Part shown: in pieces, positions 1-10,400 of the stretch
Layout: each line of letters opens with the position of its first letter
Position numbering within the stretch: position 1 is the stretch's first letter
Assembly (NCBI GenBank): GCA_016709575.1
Contig: JADJMM010000013.1
Location: forward strand, 62,001-126,000
Direction: 5' to 3'
Length of the DNA: 64,000 bases
Source: Sphingobacteriaceae bacterium
GTDB lineage: Bacteria > Bacteroidota > Bacteroidia > B-17B0 > Aurantibacillaceae
Position numbers and translations under genes: made by a program
Notes under the pieces: model-generated
The model's database searches: none
What the model saw: only the letters and a program-made list of their open reading frames with translations
Told to the model about the DNA's origin: nothing

Positions 1-173
1 TTAACGCTTACTTCGTGGTAAAATAAATTCTCATTAAAGGGATTTAAACGAAATGGCAAATTATACGCCATAAAATGTACGCGATGGCCTTTTTTTGCAA
101 GGGCTTTTCCAAGTTCAGTAGCAACAACACCGCTTCCGCCAAAAGTAGGGTAACAAACAATTCCAATATTCAT
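1..173 (-). CDS. bshA: N-acetyl-alpha-D-glucosaminyl L-malate synthase BshA (3' part missing, cut by window edge)
   Basis: Only the first 57 codons lie in the window; the gene runs off the left edge. The start ATG is at 171-173 on the reverse strand. The encoded N-terminus begins MNIGIVCYPTFGGSGVVATE, the typical opening of BshA, with the glycine-rich GGSGVVATELG loop that starts the first Rossmann half of GT-B (GT4) glycosyltransferases. BshA joins GlcNAc from UDP-GlcNAc to L-malate in the first step of bacillithiol synthesis, a low-molecular-weight thiol known from Firmicutes and many Bacteroidota. It is divergent from queE, with 41 bp between the start codons. Family assignment rests on the N-terminus only. 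Confidence 0.85.
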   Translation of the reverse strand, partial: MNIGIVCYPTFGGSGVVATELGKALAKKGHRVHFMAYNLPFRLNPFNENLFYHEVSV

Positions 174-198
174 CCCGTAAAATTACGAATTATTCAAC

Positions 199-206
199 TA
201 CCTTTG
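199..206 (+). promoter_or_regulatory. Bacteroidota -7 promoter box (TACCTTTG) before queE
   Basis: TACCTTTG matches the Bacteroidota sigma-A -7 consensus TAnnTTTG and lies 8 bp before the queE ATG, so the expected transcript would have an almost absent 5' leader. No clear -33 TTTG is seen at the usual distance. The same TACCTTTG octamer followed by TC recurs at 18562. Confidence 0.45.
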
Positions 207-214
207 TCGCCGTA

Positions 215-868
215 ATGAACTACAAAGTAGAAAGTCTTAATACAGAGCAAGCTGAATTATTGAAGCAAGGAAAACTATTGCCAGTAATGGAAGATTTTTA
301 CACTATTCAAGGTGAAGGGTTCAATTCAGGTAAAGCTGCTTATTTTGTAAGGGTTGGAGGTTGTGATGTTGGCTGTCATTGGTGCGATGTGAAGGAAAGT
401 TGGGACGCTTCATTACATCCATTGGTAAAAGTGGAGGACGTGGTAGAAAAAGTGATTCAGTCTGGTTCAAAAGCGGTTGTAATTACAGGTGGGGAACCTT
501 TGCAGTATAACATGGATTATATTACATCTGAATTCAAGAAAAAAAAAATTGAAACGTTTATAGAAACTTCAGGCGCCTTTCCATTAAGCGGTAATTGGGA
601 TTGGATTTGTTTATCACCTAAAAAGACAATGAATCCTCTTGAGGAAGTTTATAAGAAAGCCAATGAACTAAAAGTTATTGTGTACAACAAAAACGATTTC
701 GATTGGGCTTTAGAGCAAGCTAAAAAAGTAAGTAAGGATTGTAAATTGTTTTTGCAGCCCGAGTGGAGTAAAAGCAACGATATGATGCCTTTAATAGTAG
801 AGTTTGTAAAAACACATCAAAACTGGATGGTTTCCTTGCAAAGTCATAAATACATGAACATTCCATAA
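215..868 (+). CDS. queE: 7-carboxy-7-deazaguanine synthase QueE
   Basis: 217-residue radical-SAM enzyme that rearranges 6-carboxy-5,6,7,8-tetrahydropterin to 7-carboxy-7-deazaguanine in the preQ0/queuosine pathway. The cluster-binding cysteines form CX3CX2C at C50, C54 and C57 (CDVGCHWCD), preceded by the QueE-typical YTIQGEG segment near residues 29-35, and a TGGEP S-adenosylmethionine motif lies near residue 91. The C-terminal part with LQPEWS fits the short Bacteroidota QueE form. It is monocistronic, divergent from bshA, with a -7 box 8 bp before the ATG. A VUT/YhhQ-type queuosine-precursor transporter is also in the window (54086-54750), so the organism may both make and import precursor. 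Length and motifs are normal. Confidence 0.93.
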   Translation: MNYKVESLNTEQAELLKQGKLLPVMEDFYTIQGEGFNSGKAAYFVRVGGCDVGCHWCDVKESWDASLHPLVKVEDVVEKVIQSGSKAVVITGGEPLQYNMDYITSEFKKKKIETFIETSGAFPLSGNWDWICLSPKKTMNPLEEVYKKANELKVIVYNKNDFDWALEQAKKVSKDCKLFLQPEWSKSNDMMPLIVEFVKTHQNWMVSLQSHKYMNIP

Positions 869-958
869 GCGATTTTGAGGCTGTATAAACCCTTTTAACC
901 TTCCATCACTTATTTTTCCCGCTCAATTTTATTAATCGTATTTTTAGTACATAAAATT

Positions 959-1957
959 GTGAACAAAAAACAACAAGTATATTGGTCTTGTCAGGTAGGA
1001 GGATGGTTATTCTTTTGGGCTATCAATCTCTTTTTTTATGGATTAACCAATCAGATTTCGATACGTGATTTTTTTATTTACGCTGTTTTTATTTTAACGG
1101 GAATTATTCTTACTCATATTAACCGTTACTTCATTTTGAAGTACAAAATTTTCAAAACAAAAATAATTCCTCAGTTATCATACATTTTATTATCGAGTTT
1201 AGCATTAGCGGTTGTTTTTATTAGCGTGGGTTCTTTGCAAAGAGCTACACAACTTTCACTCGAAAATATTTTGAATGCTATTGTTCCGTTTGTGTTTTGG
1301 TCGGCCATTTATTTTGGTTTTCATTTTTTTGAGAATTATAAAAAAACAGAAATTCAGAATTTACGTTGGGAAGCTTCGAGTAAAGATATTGAGTTAAATA
1401 AATTAAAATCGCAGTTAAATCCGCACTTCATGTTTAATAGCATGAATAGTATTCGTGCGTTAATTGATGAAAATCCTGCTAAGGCAAAAGAAGCTGTAAC
1501 TCAATTAGCAAATATTTTACGGAATACTTTGGTAATGAATAAAAACAAAGAAATTTTATTAGAGGAAGAATTAAGAATTGTAAAAGATTATTTAGCATTA
1601 GAGCACATTCGTTATGAAGAACGTTTAAAATATGATTTTGAAATTGAGGAAGAGGCGCTAAAAAAAATAGTACCACCTTTAATTGTGCAAGCTCAGGTGG
1701 AGAACGCTATTAAACACGGCATTTCTAAATTACCAAAAGGCGGAAGTGTATTGGTAAAAGCAAAAACTTTAAATAAAGATTTATTAATTGAAGTGACTAA
1801 CACCGGACAATTAAGCAACGAAAAAAGCGACACCGGATTTGGTTTATTAAATAGCAAGCAACGATTGGAATTACTTTATGGAAGTAAAGCGACCATTGAA
1901 ATTGCCGACACGAATAACAATGAAGTATCAGTAAAAATTAAAATACCATTTAGTTAA
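959..1957 (+). CDS. LytS/YehU-family membrane sensor histidine kinase
   Basis: 332 aa, GTG start. The first ~135 residues hold about four hydrophobic membrane segments with no recognisable periplasmic sensor domain. A short linker follows, then the His_kinase (PF06580) signature LNPHFMFNSMNSIRALI with phospho-acceptor H156. The C-terminal half is an HATPase_c domain, with an N-box region around VENAIKHG and a glycine-rich lid around DTGFGLLNSKQR. Such kinases pair with LytTR regulators, and the next gene, 8 bp downstream, is one, so the two form a two-component operon. The signal is unknown. GTG is supported by the membrane segment beginning within about 12 residues and by the absence of a nearby ATG. 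Confidence 0.9.
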   Translation: MNKKQQVYWSCQVGGWLFFWAINLFFYGLTNQISIRDFFIYAVFILTGIILTHINRYFILKYKIFKTKIIPQLSYILLSSLALAVVFISVGSLQRATQLSLENILNAIVPFVFWSAIYFGFHFFENYKKTEIQNLRWEASSKDIELNKLKSQLNPHFMFNSMNSIRALIDENPAKAKEAVTQLANILRNTLVMNKNKEILLEEELRIVKDYLALEHIRYEERLKYDFEIEEEALKKIVPPLIVQAQVENAIKHGISKLPKGGSVLVKAKTLNKDLLIEVTNTGQLSNEKSDTGFGLLNSKQRLELLYGSKATIEIADTNNNEVSVKIKIPFS

Positions 1958-1965
1958 ATAAGAAT

Positions 1966-2679
1966 ATGAAAGCTATTATAATTGATGATGAACGTTTAGC
2001 GCGACAAGAATTAAAAAATTTATTGGCGGCGCATAAAGAAATTGAAATTGTAGCCGAATGCGCAAATGCAGAAGAGGCCAAAGAAAAAATTGCGGCTATT
2101 AGTCCTGATGTTATTTTTCTCGACATTCAAATGCCGGGTAAAACGGGATTAGAATTATTGGAAGAGATTTCGGCTTTGCCAGAAGTTGTATTTGTAACAG
2201 CTTACGATGAATATGCCATTCGAGCTTTTGAAATAAATGCTTTGGATTATTTGTTAAAGCCGGTGCAACCACAGCGTTTGGCAGAGACCGTTAAAAAACT
2301 GTTGAATAAAGAAAACGGTGAACGAAAAGAAAATAATTCGCCCCTTAACGATGAAGATCAAGTATTTGTTAAAGACGGGGAAAAATGTTGGTTCGTAACC
2401 TTAAAAAATGTTCGCTTATTTGAATCGGAAGGCAATTATGTAAGAGTATATTTTGATAATTATCGTCCATTAATACTTCGAAGTCTAAATAGTTTAGAAA
2501 CTCGTTTGTCTGAAAAGTCTTTTTTTAGGGCTGGTAGGAAGCACATCATTAATTTAAAATGGGTTGACTCGATAGAAACCTGGTTTAATGGTGGATTAAT
2601 GGTGAAGTTAAAAGGCGGTCAAGAGGTTGAAATATCGCGGAGGCAAGCTGTTAAATTAAAGGAGATAATGAGTTTATAA
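1966..2679 (+). CDS. LytTR-family response regulator
   Basis: 237 aa. The N-terminal receiver has the acidic pair D7/D8, phospho-acceptor D53 within VIFLDIQMPG, a T/A switch residue in FVTAYDEYA, and the conserved lysine in DYLLKPVQ. A charged linker near residues 105-125 leads to a C-terminal LytTR DNA-binding domain (about 130-235), seen in GNYVRVYFDNYRPLILRSLNSLE-like spacing and FFRAGRKHIINL. It follows its histidine kinase after 8 bp. Targets are unknown; the next gene downstream encodes a secreted protease and is separated by 112 bp. No abnormal features. Confidence 0.93.
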   Translation: MKAIIIDDERLARQELKNLLAAHKEIEIVAECANAEEAKEKIAAISPDVIFLDIQMPGKTGLELLEEISALPEVVFVTAYDEYAIRAFEINALDYLLKPVQPQRLAETVKKLLNKENGERKENNSPLNDEDQVFVKDGEKCWFVTLKNVRLFESEGNYVRVYFDNYRPLILRSLNSLETRLSEKSFFRAGRKHIINLKWVDSIETWFNGGLMVKLKGGQEVEISRRQAVKLKEIMSL

Positions 2680-2791
2680 ACATAAGATTACCATTTTGTT
2701 GATTAATTTGTAGTACCTAAACAGTTTAGTTTTTTGGTTTTTTAACTTTATTACTCTATTTTTATAGTTATAACTACAAACACTAAATTAC

Positions 2792-5128
2792 ATGAAAAAG
2801 AATCTACAATTAACGGCATTAGCTTTAGCAATTTTTTGCTTTGGTGTAAATGCACAAAACAGCAAGAAGAGGATTGTTACTGGTAAAACTTCAGTAATAA
2901 ATTCAACTAATCTTGTTGAAAATTCTGAAAGAGGGCCTGGCGTTCCACTTCAAAGAAATTGCGGAACTCACACTCCCCATGGAGAATGGGAGACTTGGTC
3001 TGAAGAGAAATTAGCTGAGGTGGAAAAACAGAATGCTGATTTTATGAAGAATTACAAAAGCACTAACGGCAAGCAAATGGTACAATATACCATTCCTGTT
3101 GTGTTCCATATTATTCATACAGGGACAGCTCCCGGTGCATCTGTAAATATTTCTCAGGCTCAGATCACTGACCAGTTAAATATATTAAACAATGATTTTA
3201 AATCAGCTGGTTTAAATAATGGTAACTGTCCATCTTCTTTCTTGTCTGTAAAGGCGGATGCTGAAATCACTTTCTGTTTAGCTACTAAAAACCCTACAGG
3301 TGGTGTATTAGCTGAGCCGGGTATCGATAGAAAACCTTATACTTCTATTACCGGTTTAGCAGCTCCTGGAAGTGGTTACAGTCAAGCTACTATTGACGCA
3401 ACAATTAAGCCACAAACAATTTGGAATCCAACTTTGTATTGCAATATTTGGGTTTTACCTTTAGGAAGTAGTTTGTTAGGTTATGCTACATTTCCTGCAG
3501 GTACCACTTTAACAGGTCTTTCTGGTCCTTATGGTAGTGCTACTACTGACGGGGTTGTTATTGGATGGCAGTTTATTGGAAGTATTGGTTCTGCATCACT
3601 TGCTGCGCCTTACAATAAAGGTCGTACTGTTGTTCACGAGTTAGGTCACTGGTTAGGTTTACGTCATATTAATGGCGATGCTACTTGTGGTAATGATTTT
3701 GTTGCTGATACTCCAACTCAAGATCAATTACATGGTGGTTGCATTGCTTCATCAAATACTTATCATGCTGGTGTTTGTTCGGGTACTGCTGGTGAAATGA
3801 CTATGAACTACATGGATTATACTGATGATGCTTGTATGTATATGTGGTCTACAGGTCAAAAAACCCGTATTCAACAATGTATGGTTCAAGGAACATATCG
3901 TAGTCAATTAAGCGCAAGCTCTACTACATTATGTACTGCAGCGGCTCCTCAAGCTCCGGTTTCTAACTTTAACTTAGCTACAACAGTTTGTACTGGTACA
4001 GCTACAACACCTTCAAACGGATCTACTGGTAACCCAACACCAACTTATTCTTGGTCATCTTCACCTGCAGGTGGTGTAACATTTAACCCGAATTCAACAG
4101 CTACAGCTCCGTCAATTACTTTCGGTAGTTCTGGAACTTATACTATTACTTGTCGTGCTACAAACTCTTTAGGTGTGAATAACAGTACTAAAGTTATAGT
4201 TGCAAATACTTGTTCGGTTGCTCTTCCTGCTTGTAACGATACATTAACTAATTTGTTAAACACTGATACTTTAACTTTATATACAGGTGGAGGTTATGTA
4301 GGTGGTAACAATAGTTATGGTGATAAAGAAAAAGCTGAATACTATAGCTCTGCAGGATTAGTTCGTACTTCTCGTGTAATGGGTGGTATTGTAATTTTCT
4401 ATCGCCACGCATCTGCTAATATTGGTACAAAAGGTACTTCTAGTATTGTGTTCAAAATGTATAACGGTAATAATACATCAGGTCCTTCTGGAGCTGCTAT
4501 TTATACATTTACCAATACAATTAATAACATCTTAACTTCTAGTACAGCTACTAATAACGTTAACTATTGTGGCGATCCAATGTTAGCTTATTCAACTAAT
4601 ATTATGCGTCCGTACAGCTTTAATTTCCCGTCACCAACAAATATTACAGGTGACTTCTTAATCGGTTGTACTACTTCTACATTAACTGGTGATACTATTG
4701 GTATTTTCTCATCTACAGGTAATACTGCTCTTGCTTCAACTGCATGGGAGTTACAAACGCCAAGTACTTGGGTTAAATTTAACGATGGTACTTCTACTTC
4801 ATGGCAGCTAAACGCTTCATTAGCTATTTTACCTAAGTTAGCTTGTATTACTGACGTTTATAATGTTAACGGTATCTCTGGTAATATTGCAATATTCCCT
4901 AACCCAAGTAATGGTATGTTTAACTTTGCAGTTACAATGCCAACTGTAAGCGACTTAAACTTTACTGTAACAAACAGTATAGGACAAGTTGTTTATACTA
5001 AGGTTGAAAAAGGTGTTACTAACTCAATAATTGGTATGAATTTAAGTCACCTTGCAAAAGGTATTTATTTCGTGAATGTTATTGATAGCACTGGTGATAA
5101 AGTAACTAAGAAAATTATCATAGAATAA
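2792..5128 (+). CDS. Secreted M43 (pappalysin-type) zinc metalloprotease with T9SS sorting domain
   Basis: 778 aa. A Sec signal peptide covers about residues 1-21 (MKKNLQLTALALAIFCFGVNA). The M43 domain has the extended zinc motif HELGHWLGLRH at H282, followed by a Met-turn NYMDYTDDACM about 55 residues later and conserved cysteines. A PKD-like domain lies at about 390-470, then a region of unknown fold. The last ~75 residues (IFPNPSNGMFNF to KKIIIE) are a type A T9SS C-terminal sorting domain, removed on export. It therefore acts outside the cell or on its surface. A hairpin terminator follows at 5148. A second, shorter M43 protein is encoded at 6571-7425. Confidence 0.9.
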   Translation: MKKNLQLTALALAIFCFGVNAQNSKKRIVTGKTSVINSTNLVENSERGPGVPLQRNCGTHTPHGEWETWSEEKLAEVEKQNADFMKNYKSTNGKQMVQYTIPVVFHIIHTGTAPGASVNISQAQITDQLNILNNDFKSAGLNNGNCPSSFLSVKADAEITFCLATKNPTGGVLAEPGIDRKPYTSITGLAAPGSGYSQATIDATIKPQTIWNPTLYCNIWVLPLGSSLLGYATFPAGTTLTGLSGPYGSATTDGVVIGWQFIGSIGSASLAAPYNKGRTVVHELGHWLGLRHINGDATCGNDFVADTPTQDQLHGGCIASSNTYHAGVCSGTAGEMTMNYMDYTDDACMYMWSTGQKTRIQQCMVQGTYRSQLSASSTTLCTAAAPQAPVSNFNLATTVCTGTATTPSNGSTGNPTPTYSWSSSPAGGVTFNPNSTATAPSITFGSSGTYTITCRATNSLGVNNSTKVIVANTCSVALPACNDTLTNLLNTDTLTLYTGGGYVGGNNSYGDKEKAEYYSSAGLVRTSRVMGGIVIFYRHASANIGTKGTSSIVFKMYNGNNTSGPSGAAIYTFTNTINNILTSSTATNNVNYCGDPMLAYSTNIMRPYSFNFPSPTNITGDFLIGCTTSTLTGDTIGIFSSTGNTALASTAWELQTPSTWVKFNDGTSTSWQLNASLAILPKLACITDVYNVNGISGNIAIFPNPSNGMFNFAVTMPTVSDLNFTVTNSIGQVVYTKVEKGVTNSIIGMNLSHLAKGIYFVNVIDSTGDKVTKKIIIE

Positions 5129-5147
5129 TTCTTAAACAAACTCTAAT

Positions 5148-5181
5148 AAAAAGCCTCTCGATTTTTCGGGGGGCTTTTTTA
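5148..5181 (+). terminator. Rho-independent terminator after the M43/T9SS gene
   Basis: The stem AAAGCCTCTCG pairs with CGGGGGGCTTT (two G-T pairs) around the loop ATTTTT and is followed by a T run. It lies 20 bp after the stop codon. Confidence 0.8.
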
Positions 5182-5184
5182 TTT

Positions 5185-5192
5185 TATATTTG
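5185..5192 (+). promoter_or_regulatory. -7 promoter box TATATTTG
   Basis: TATATTTG fits TAnnTTTG and sits directly after the upstream terminator, 25 bp before the ATG of the serine hydrolase gene. No convincing -33 element is seen, because the upstream bases are the terminator T run. Confidence 0.45.
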
Positions 5193-5217
5193 GTACGAAT
5201 TTTGATTATTTATAGTT

Positions 5218-6570
5218 ATGAAATTGAAACTAGTAGTAGTTTTTTTTACCGCCTTTGGTTTTGTGAATGCTCAAAACAAACAAATTGAACAAAGCGTCAA
5301 TAAATTATTTGATTCATATATTACTGTTGCTAATATTCCGGGACTTTCAGTGTGCGTGTCACTTAATGGGAATATAGTTTATAATGCGGCCTTCGGTTAT
5401 TCAGATTTGAACAATAAAATTAAAACAACTGATTCAAGTACTTTTAGAATAGGAAGTTTAACTAAATTATTTACCGCCGCTACTTTTGTTGAACTAATCG
5501 AAAAAGGAGCGTTAAAACAAAATGATTTTATTGCAGGCCATGTAACAGTACCCGAAAAATTACGTGTTATTAAACTCGGACAATTAGCTGCAAATACAAG
5601 TGGTATCCGTCATTATGGAACTCACGAAATCACTTCTCAAAACGATGCAACGCATAAAAAATTGGAATCAGCTTTGTCACGATTTATTAATGATAGTTTG
5701 TTATTTTATCCCGGAGACAAATATACTTACTCCAGTTATGGTTATGTTTTATTAGGAGCTGCAATTGAAAATCAACAACAAAAAAGTTTTAATAGAGTAG
5801 TGGATTCAGTTCTTTTAAAAGTGGCGGAAATGAAACATACCTATCCTGAACTATTGGGTCAAAAAAATCCAGGAAAAAGTACATTTTATTATCCTTCCAA
5901 AAGCGGATTCTCGTTGGCAACCGGTGAAGATTATAGTTACAAATGGCCAGCCGGTGGATATCTTTCAACCCCAAACGATTTAGTGAAATTTGGAAACGGA
6001 TTACTTAATGAAAAACTCGTATCTAAAAATAATTTACCACTATTATTTAATTCGCAAACAACAAATGATGGTAAAGAAACAGGCTCAGGCTATGCTTTTA
6101 AAATTGGTAGTGATTGCAAAGGACGAAAAGTTGTGTTTCACGGAGGAGAATCGGAAGGAGCAAGAGCGTTTTTATTGATTTACCCCGAAGAAAAATTGGT
6201 AATATCAATTTGCGCCAATGTTTTCAGAGCACCAATTTCGGAAGGAGAAGCAGAAACTATTGCCGGTTATTTTTTAAATGATTACGTAGTTGAAAAAGGA
6301 ATTCTACCAAGCAAACCGTTTAAGTTTATAACGAGAAATGATGGTCGTGATATTGAAGGCGATTTAATTGTGGATGGAAAAAAAGGAATAATTATAGGAT
6401 TAACCAGAGGTGAAATGCCAATTTTAGATATTGTGAAAGATAAAAATGAAATACGGATTATTGCACTATCCAATACAGGTATAATAAATATTTGGCTCAC
6501 GCAGGATAAAGAAGGATACAAAGGAAAATGGGGGCACGGAAAACCTATGACTGATTTTAAGATGATGTAA
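5218..6570 (+). CDS. Secreted serine hydrolase, beta-lactamase/AmpC-fold family
   Basis: 450 aa with a Sec signal peptide (about residues 1-18, ending VNAQ). The SxxK motif is S80-L-T-K83 in FRIGSLTKLF, the second motif is YSSYGY near residue 174, and a late HGGESEGA replaces the KTG box, as usual in penicillin-binding-like esterases and D-alanyl peptidases (PF00144). The C-terminal ~110 residues form an accessory domain. The substrate cannot be read from sequence: peptidoglycan stem peptides, other D-amino peptides or esters are possible. The stop codon directly abuts the convergent M43 gene. No lipobox is seen, so the product is probably periplasmic. Confidence 0.85.
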   Translation: MKLKLVVVFFTAFGFVNAQNKQIEQSVNKLFDSYITVANIPGLSVCVSLNGNIVYNAAFGYSDLNNKIKTTDSSTFRIGSLTKLFTAATFVELIEKGALKQNDFIAGHVTVPEKLRVIKLGQLAANTSGIRHYGTHEITSQNDATHKKLESALSRFINDSLLFYPGDKYTYSSYGYVLLGAAIENQQQKSFNRVVDSVLLKVAEMKHTYPELLGQKNPGKSTFYYPSKSGFSLATGEDYSYKWPAGGYLSTPNDLVKFGNGLLNEKLVSKNNLPLLFNSQTTNDGKETGSGYAFKIGSDCKGRKVVFHGGESEGARAFLLIYPEEKLVISICANVFRAPISEGEAETIAGYFLNDYVVEKGILPSKPFKFITRNDGRDIEGDLIVDGKKGIIIGLTRGEMPILDIVKDKNEIRIIALSNTGIINIWLTQDKEGYKGKWGHGKPMTDFKMM

Positions 6571-7425
6571 TTAATGTAAGTAATTACGGATGGTAGAATA
6601 CATATACGCCATCCAATTGTATTGTTCTTGTGTAAATCTGCATCTACAACCCCAATAGCTCATAATATTATCTACGGGCGGAACGTAATACTGACCATTC
6701 GCATCTTTTGGTCCGTATACAAAGCCACATGGGCTTGGTCCAGATCCTGTACTGTATGGGTCAGCCTCAGTGTCACAAAAACCATCGCCATTTATTTGAC
6801 AATTGCTATGATTAACAAGTTCTGAACTCGGACCATCTTCTGAGTTAGTAGATATTTCAGCAAACGTGTGAGGTAATCCGAAAAAATGTCCCATCTCATG
6901 AACGGCCGTCATACCAGTAAAGGCAGATTTCTTCATTACAATCAAATCCTTACCTCCCGGACCATAAGCGTATCCGTTTTTAGGAGGGACAATCATATTT
7001 TCAACTAAATAAATATTAATGGTCTTCTCAGTAAAGTAATTGAAGTTACCGGTCATTTTATCTTCGTGATTATCTTTGTCCCATTCGTTATACTCGTGCT
7101 CGGGAATGAATTTAGTGCTGCAATTCATAAACTGCAGACAAATAGGTTTAAAATATTTATTCAGAATGTTAATACAGGCTGCATATTGGCCAGTTGTTAC
7201 GTTAGGTTGGTAAAGACTATCAAGAAAAACGTAAAATACGATAGAGAGTTTCTTATTTAAACAGGTATCGTGCGGCAAAAGCGTTCCGCTTGGAGCAGCA
7301 ATTTGGTTGTTGTATTGTTGACGTAAGGCAGCGTAATTAGGCATTAATTTACTTCCACAGTCCTGAGAAAAGCTCAGAAATGAACAGAATGTAATAATTA
7401 CCAGTAAAATTAACTTAAGCCTCAT
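6571..7425 (-). CDS. Short secreted M43-type zinc metalloprotease without sorting domain
   Basis: 284 aa from the ATG at 7423-7425, preferred because it opens a clean signal peptide (MRLKLILLVIITFCSFLSFS); an in-frame TTG 21 bp upstream would add seven residues. The zinc motif HEMGHFFGLPH has ligands H176, H180 and H186, with E177 catalytic. The Met-turn lies in DNIMSYWGCRCRF, followed by QEQ and a short helix. Cysteines are numerous, which fits an exported, disulfide-bonded protein. Unlike the relative at 2792 it has no PKD domain and no T9SS tail, so it probably stays in the periplasm or leaves by another route. It is convergent with the serine hydrolase, with no intergenic base. Confidence 0.87.
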   Translation of the reverse strand: MRLKLILLVIITFCSFLSFSQDCGSKLMPNYAALRQQYNNQIAAPSGTLLPHDTCLNKKLSIVFYVFLDSLYQPNVTTGQYAACINILNKYFKPICLQFMNCSTKFIPEHEYNEWDKDNHEDKMTGNFNYFTEKTINIYLVENMIVPPKNGYAYGPGGKDLIVMKKSAFTGMTAVHEMGHFFGLPHTFAEISTNSEDGPSSELVNHSNCQINGDGFCDTEADPYSTGSGPSPCGFVYGPKDANGQYYVPPVDNIMSYWGCRCRFTQEQYNWMAYMYSTIRNYLH

Positions 7426-7453
7426 TAAATTGTGCTTTAAAAACAAATTTCAT

Positions 7454-7461
7454 TATATTTG
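7454..7461 (+). promoter_or_regulatory. -7 promoter box TATATTTG before the PKD-repeat gene
   Basis: TATATTTG matches TAnnTTTG, with a TTG at 7430-7432 about 21 bp upstream as a possible -33 element. It lies 29 bp before the ATG at 7491. Confidence 0.5.
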
Positions 7462-7490
7462 TTATACATCAAATCTAATTAAAATTTTTA

Positions 7491-10400
7491 ATGATTAAAA
7501 GGATTGTGCGGTTTTTTTTAGTAGTTCTGTTTGCCCTTTTCTCTTTTAAAGGTTTTTCGCAAATAGCTGCTACGCCTACAGCGGGCTGTGCTCCTTTAGT
7601 TGGTGTTTCCTTTACAGGTTTAACAGGTGCCAGTAATCCTTTTTGGTCATTTGGAGATGTAGCAACTTCAAACTTCAACAATCCAACTCATACGTATGTA
7701 ACACCGGGTAATTATGTAGTTACTTATACCGCTATCGTTTCAAGTGCGCCTGTTACACAAACCATAATGGTAAAAGTGTTTGGAAAGCCAACACCAAATT
7801 TCTCTTATACAATTCCTGCAAGTCATTGTGCGCCTATGACGGTTCCTTTTACAGATTTATCAGTAGGAAGTGGTACCACGCCAATTACACAATGGCAGTG
7901 GGCTTATGGTGATGGAGGAATTGGTAATACACAAAATCCAACTTATGTTTATACAATCCCGGGAACATTTAATGTTACATTAATTGCAAAGGATGCGAAT
8001 GGTTGTGATTCGGCTATTACAAAAATGCCATCATAAAAGTTTCCAGCGCAGCCAACAGTTGTAATTAGTAGTAACCCTTTATCACTTTCATCTTGTACTG
8101 TTCCTTTCACTGCTTCATTCAGTGGTTCTGCTTGTGTTTCCGGTGCTCCGGGAGGTGGACCGCTAACTTACAATTGGGGTTTTGGTAATGGACAAACTTC
8201 AACGGTGCAAACACCGCCATCTCCAATTACATATACAGCTAACGGTGCGTACACAGTGTCTTTAACTTGTACAGATAATAATCAGTGTTCTAAAACAGTT
8301 TCTACAACTGTAAACCTATTAGCGCCAAAAGTAAAAATTAAAGTTCCTGACACAGTATGTTATGGTTCTTATTTAGTTATTAAGGATACTTCTAATGCAG
8401 GATTTACCTCTTGGAATTGGGGCGATGCAACACCTAACATTACTAACGTTCCAACTGATACCGTTATGCATTGGTTTTTTACACCGGGCAATCAAACCAT
8501 AACTGTAACTGCATTTATTGGTGGTTGTACACATGTAAAAACCTTCCCAATCTATGTACAAAAAGTAGTAGCGAGTTTTACATCAACGCCTACTTCATTT
8601 TCTTGCTTTAATCCTTTTCAGGTAAGTTTCGTAAATACCTCGAGTGGGGGAGCTACAAATTATCAATGGTTCATACCAACAAACGGAACGCCGAGTACGT
8701 ATACAACTACAACCGCTAATCCAACCTATTCCATATCGCAAGGCAGTAATAATCCTTACACTATTTTTGAAATTTATAAACCAACTATTACCTTAATTGC
8801 GATTTCAAATTATGGTTGCCGAGATACAGTTCAGCATACTTATGATTCGATACAACGAATAACATCTTATTTTTATACTGACAAAAGCGAAGGCTGTGTT
8901 CCTTTAACAGTGAAATTTACAGATTCAAGTTTCTCGCAACAGCCCATTAATTTTTACTCCTGGAATTTTGGTGATGGTAGTTCAATTGTATCCGGACCAA
9001 ACGATAGTATAGTTGTTCATACTTATACTGCTGTTGGAACCTATAGTGTAACTCACATTGTTCAAAATGTACCGGGTTGCAGGGATACTTCTTTCATTAA
9101 ATGGATTTACGTTAGAAATCCTCCAAATCCTAGTTTTACGTTTTCACCATCAACGGTCTGTTGGAATCAACCTGTACAAATTATAAATACAACCACAGTT
9201 GCACCAGGTGATACTATTAATCATTGGCATGTGAATAGTGATATGACTTATTTCTCCCATTGTATAAATGATCCTAATCCTTCCTGGATGTTTAATCATA
9301 CAGGCGTTTTTGGATTTACTATGACTGCATATGTTCATGGTTGTGCAGGAAGCACACCTTCAACATCATCCGTTACTGTAAAAGGACCAATAGCAAGAGG
9401 CCGATATTTTACAAGGTGTGATTCATCTTATAAAGTTAAATTCACTGCTAATTTGCAGGACTGTCAGTCGGGAACTTGGGATTATGGTGATGGTTCGCCA
9501 ACACAAACATTAACGGGTACAGGTTCATTTACTACTTCGCACACCTATACAGCTTCGGGTAATTATACGGCAATTCTAACTGGCTATAATCCTTCAACAG
9601 GTTGTATTCCTTTTCACGATACTTTAATTGTTACAGTAAGAAAAATCAACGCAGCATTTACAGGACCGGGAATTGGTTGCAAAGCCGTTCCAAATATTTT
9701 CAATTCATTTAATTCGCAAGATGTGATGAAAGGTTGTGGTATGGGCTTTACCTGGTATCCGGGAACTTTCCCACCTGTAGTTACACAGCAAGACACCATA
9801 AATTATCCTTTCCCACCGGGAACATTCACAGTAATGTTAGTGGTTAAGGATACTAATAATTGTTATGATACTGCACGCGCAACTATTTTTATTAGTAGTG
9901 TTAATGCGGGATTAACTGTTACATCATCATCAGTGGGTTGTTTACCATTGTATACTTTAAATACAACTAATACTTCTACATCCGACGCGCCTCTTACTTA
10001 TGTTTGGAATTATGGAGATCCCGCTTCAGGAGCATTAAATACATCAACGGTTGTTAATGGAACCCATAATTACACAACAGCAACTTCACCAAATCAAATT
10101 TTTACAATTACAGTCGTCGCTACCAACACGAATGGCTGTAAAGATACGGCACGAACAACAATAACAGTCAATGCCCCTAATCCATTTATAAGTCCTTCTA
10201 CCACAAATTCAATTTGTGTAAACAGTTCAATAAACTTTAATGCAGCCAATGTTACGGGTGCTGTAAGTTATATTTGGAATTTTAATGATGGTTCGGCAAC
10301 TCAAACAATTACTACAACAGGAATTTCACATAGCTTCACTAACGCCGGTGTATATTCTGTTTCTTTAACTACCACTGACGCTAATGGCTGCCAAGGTAAA

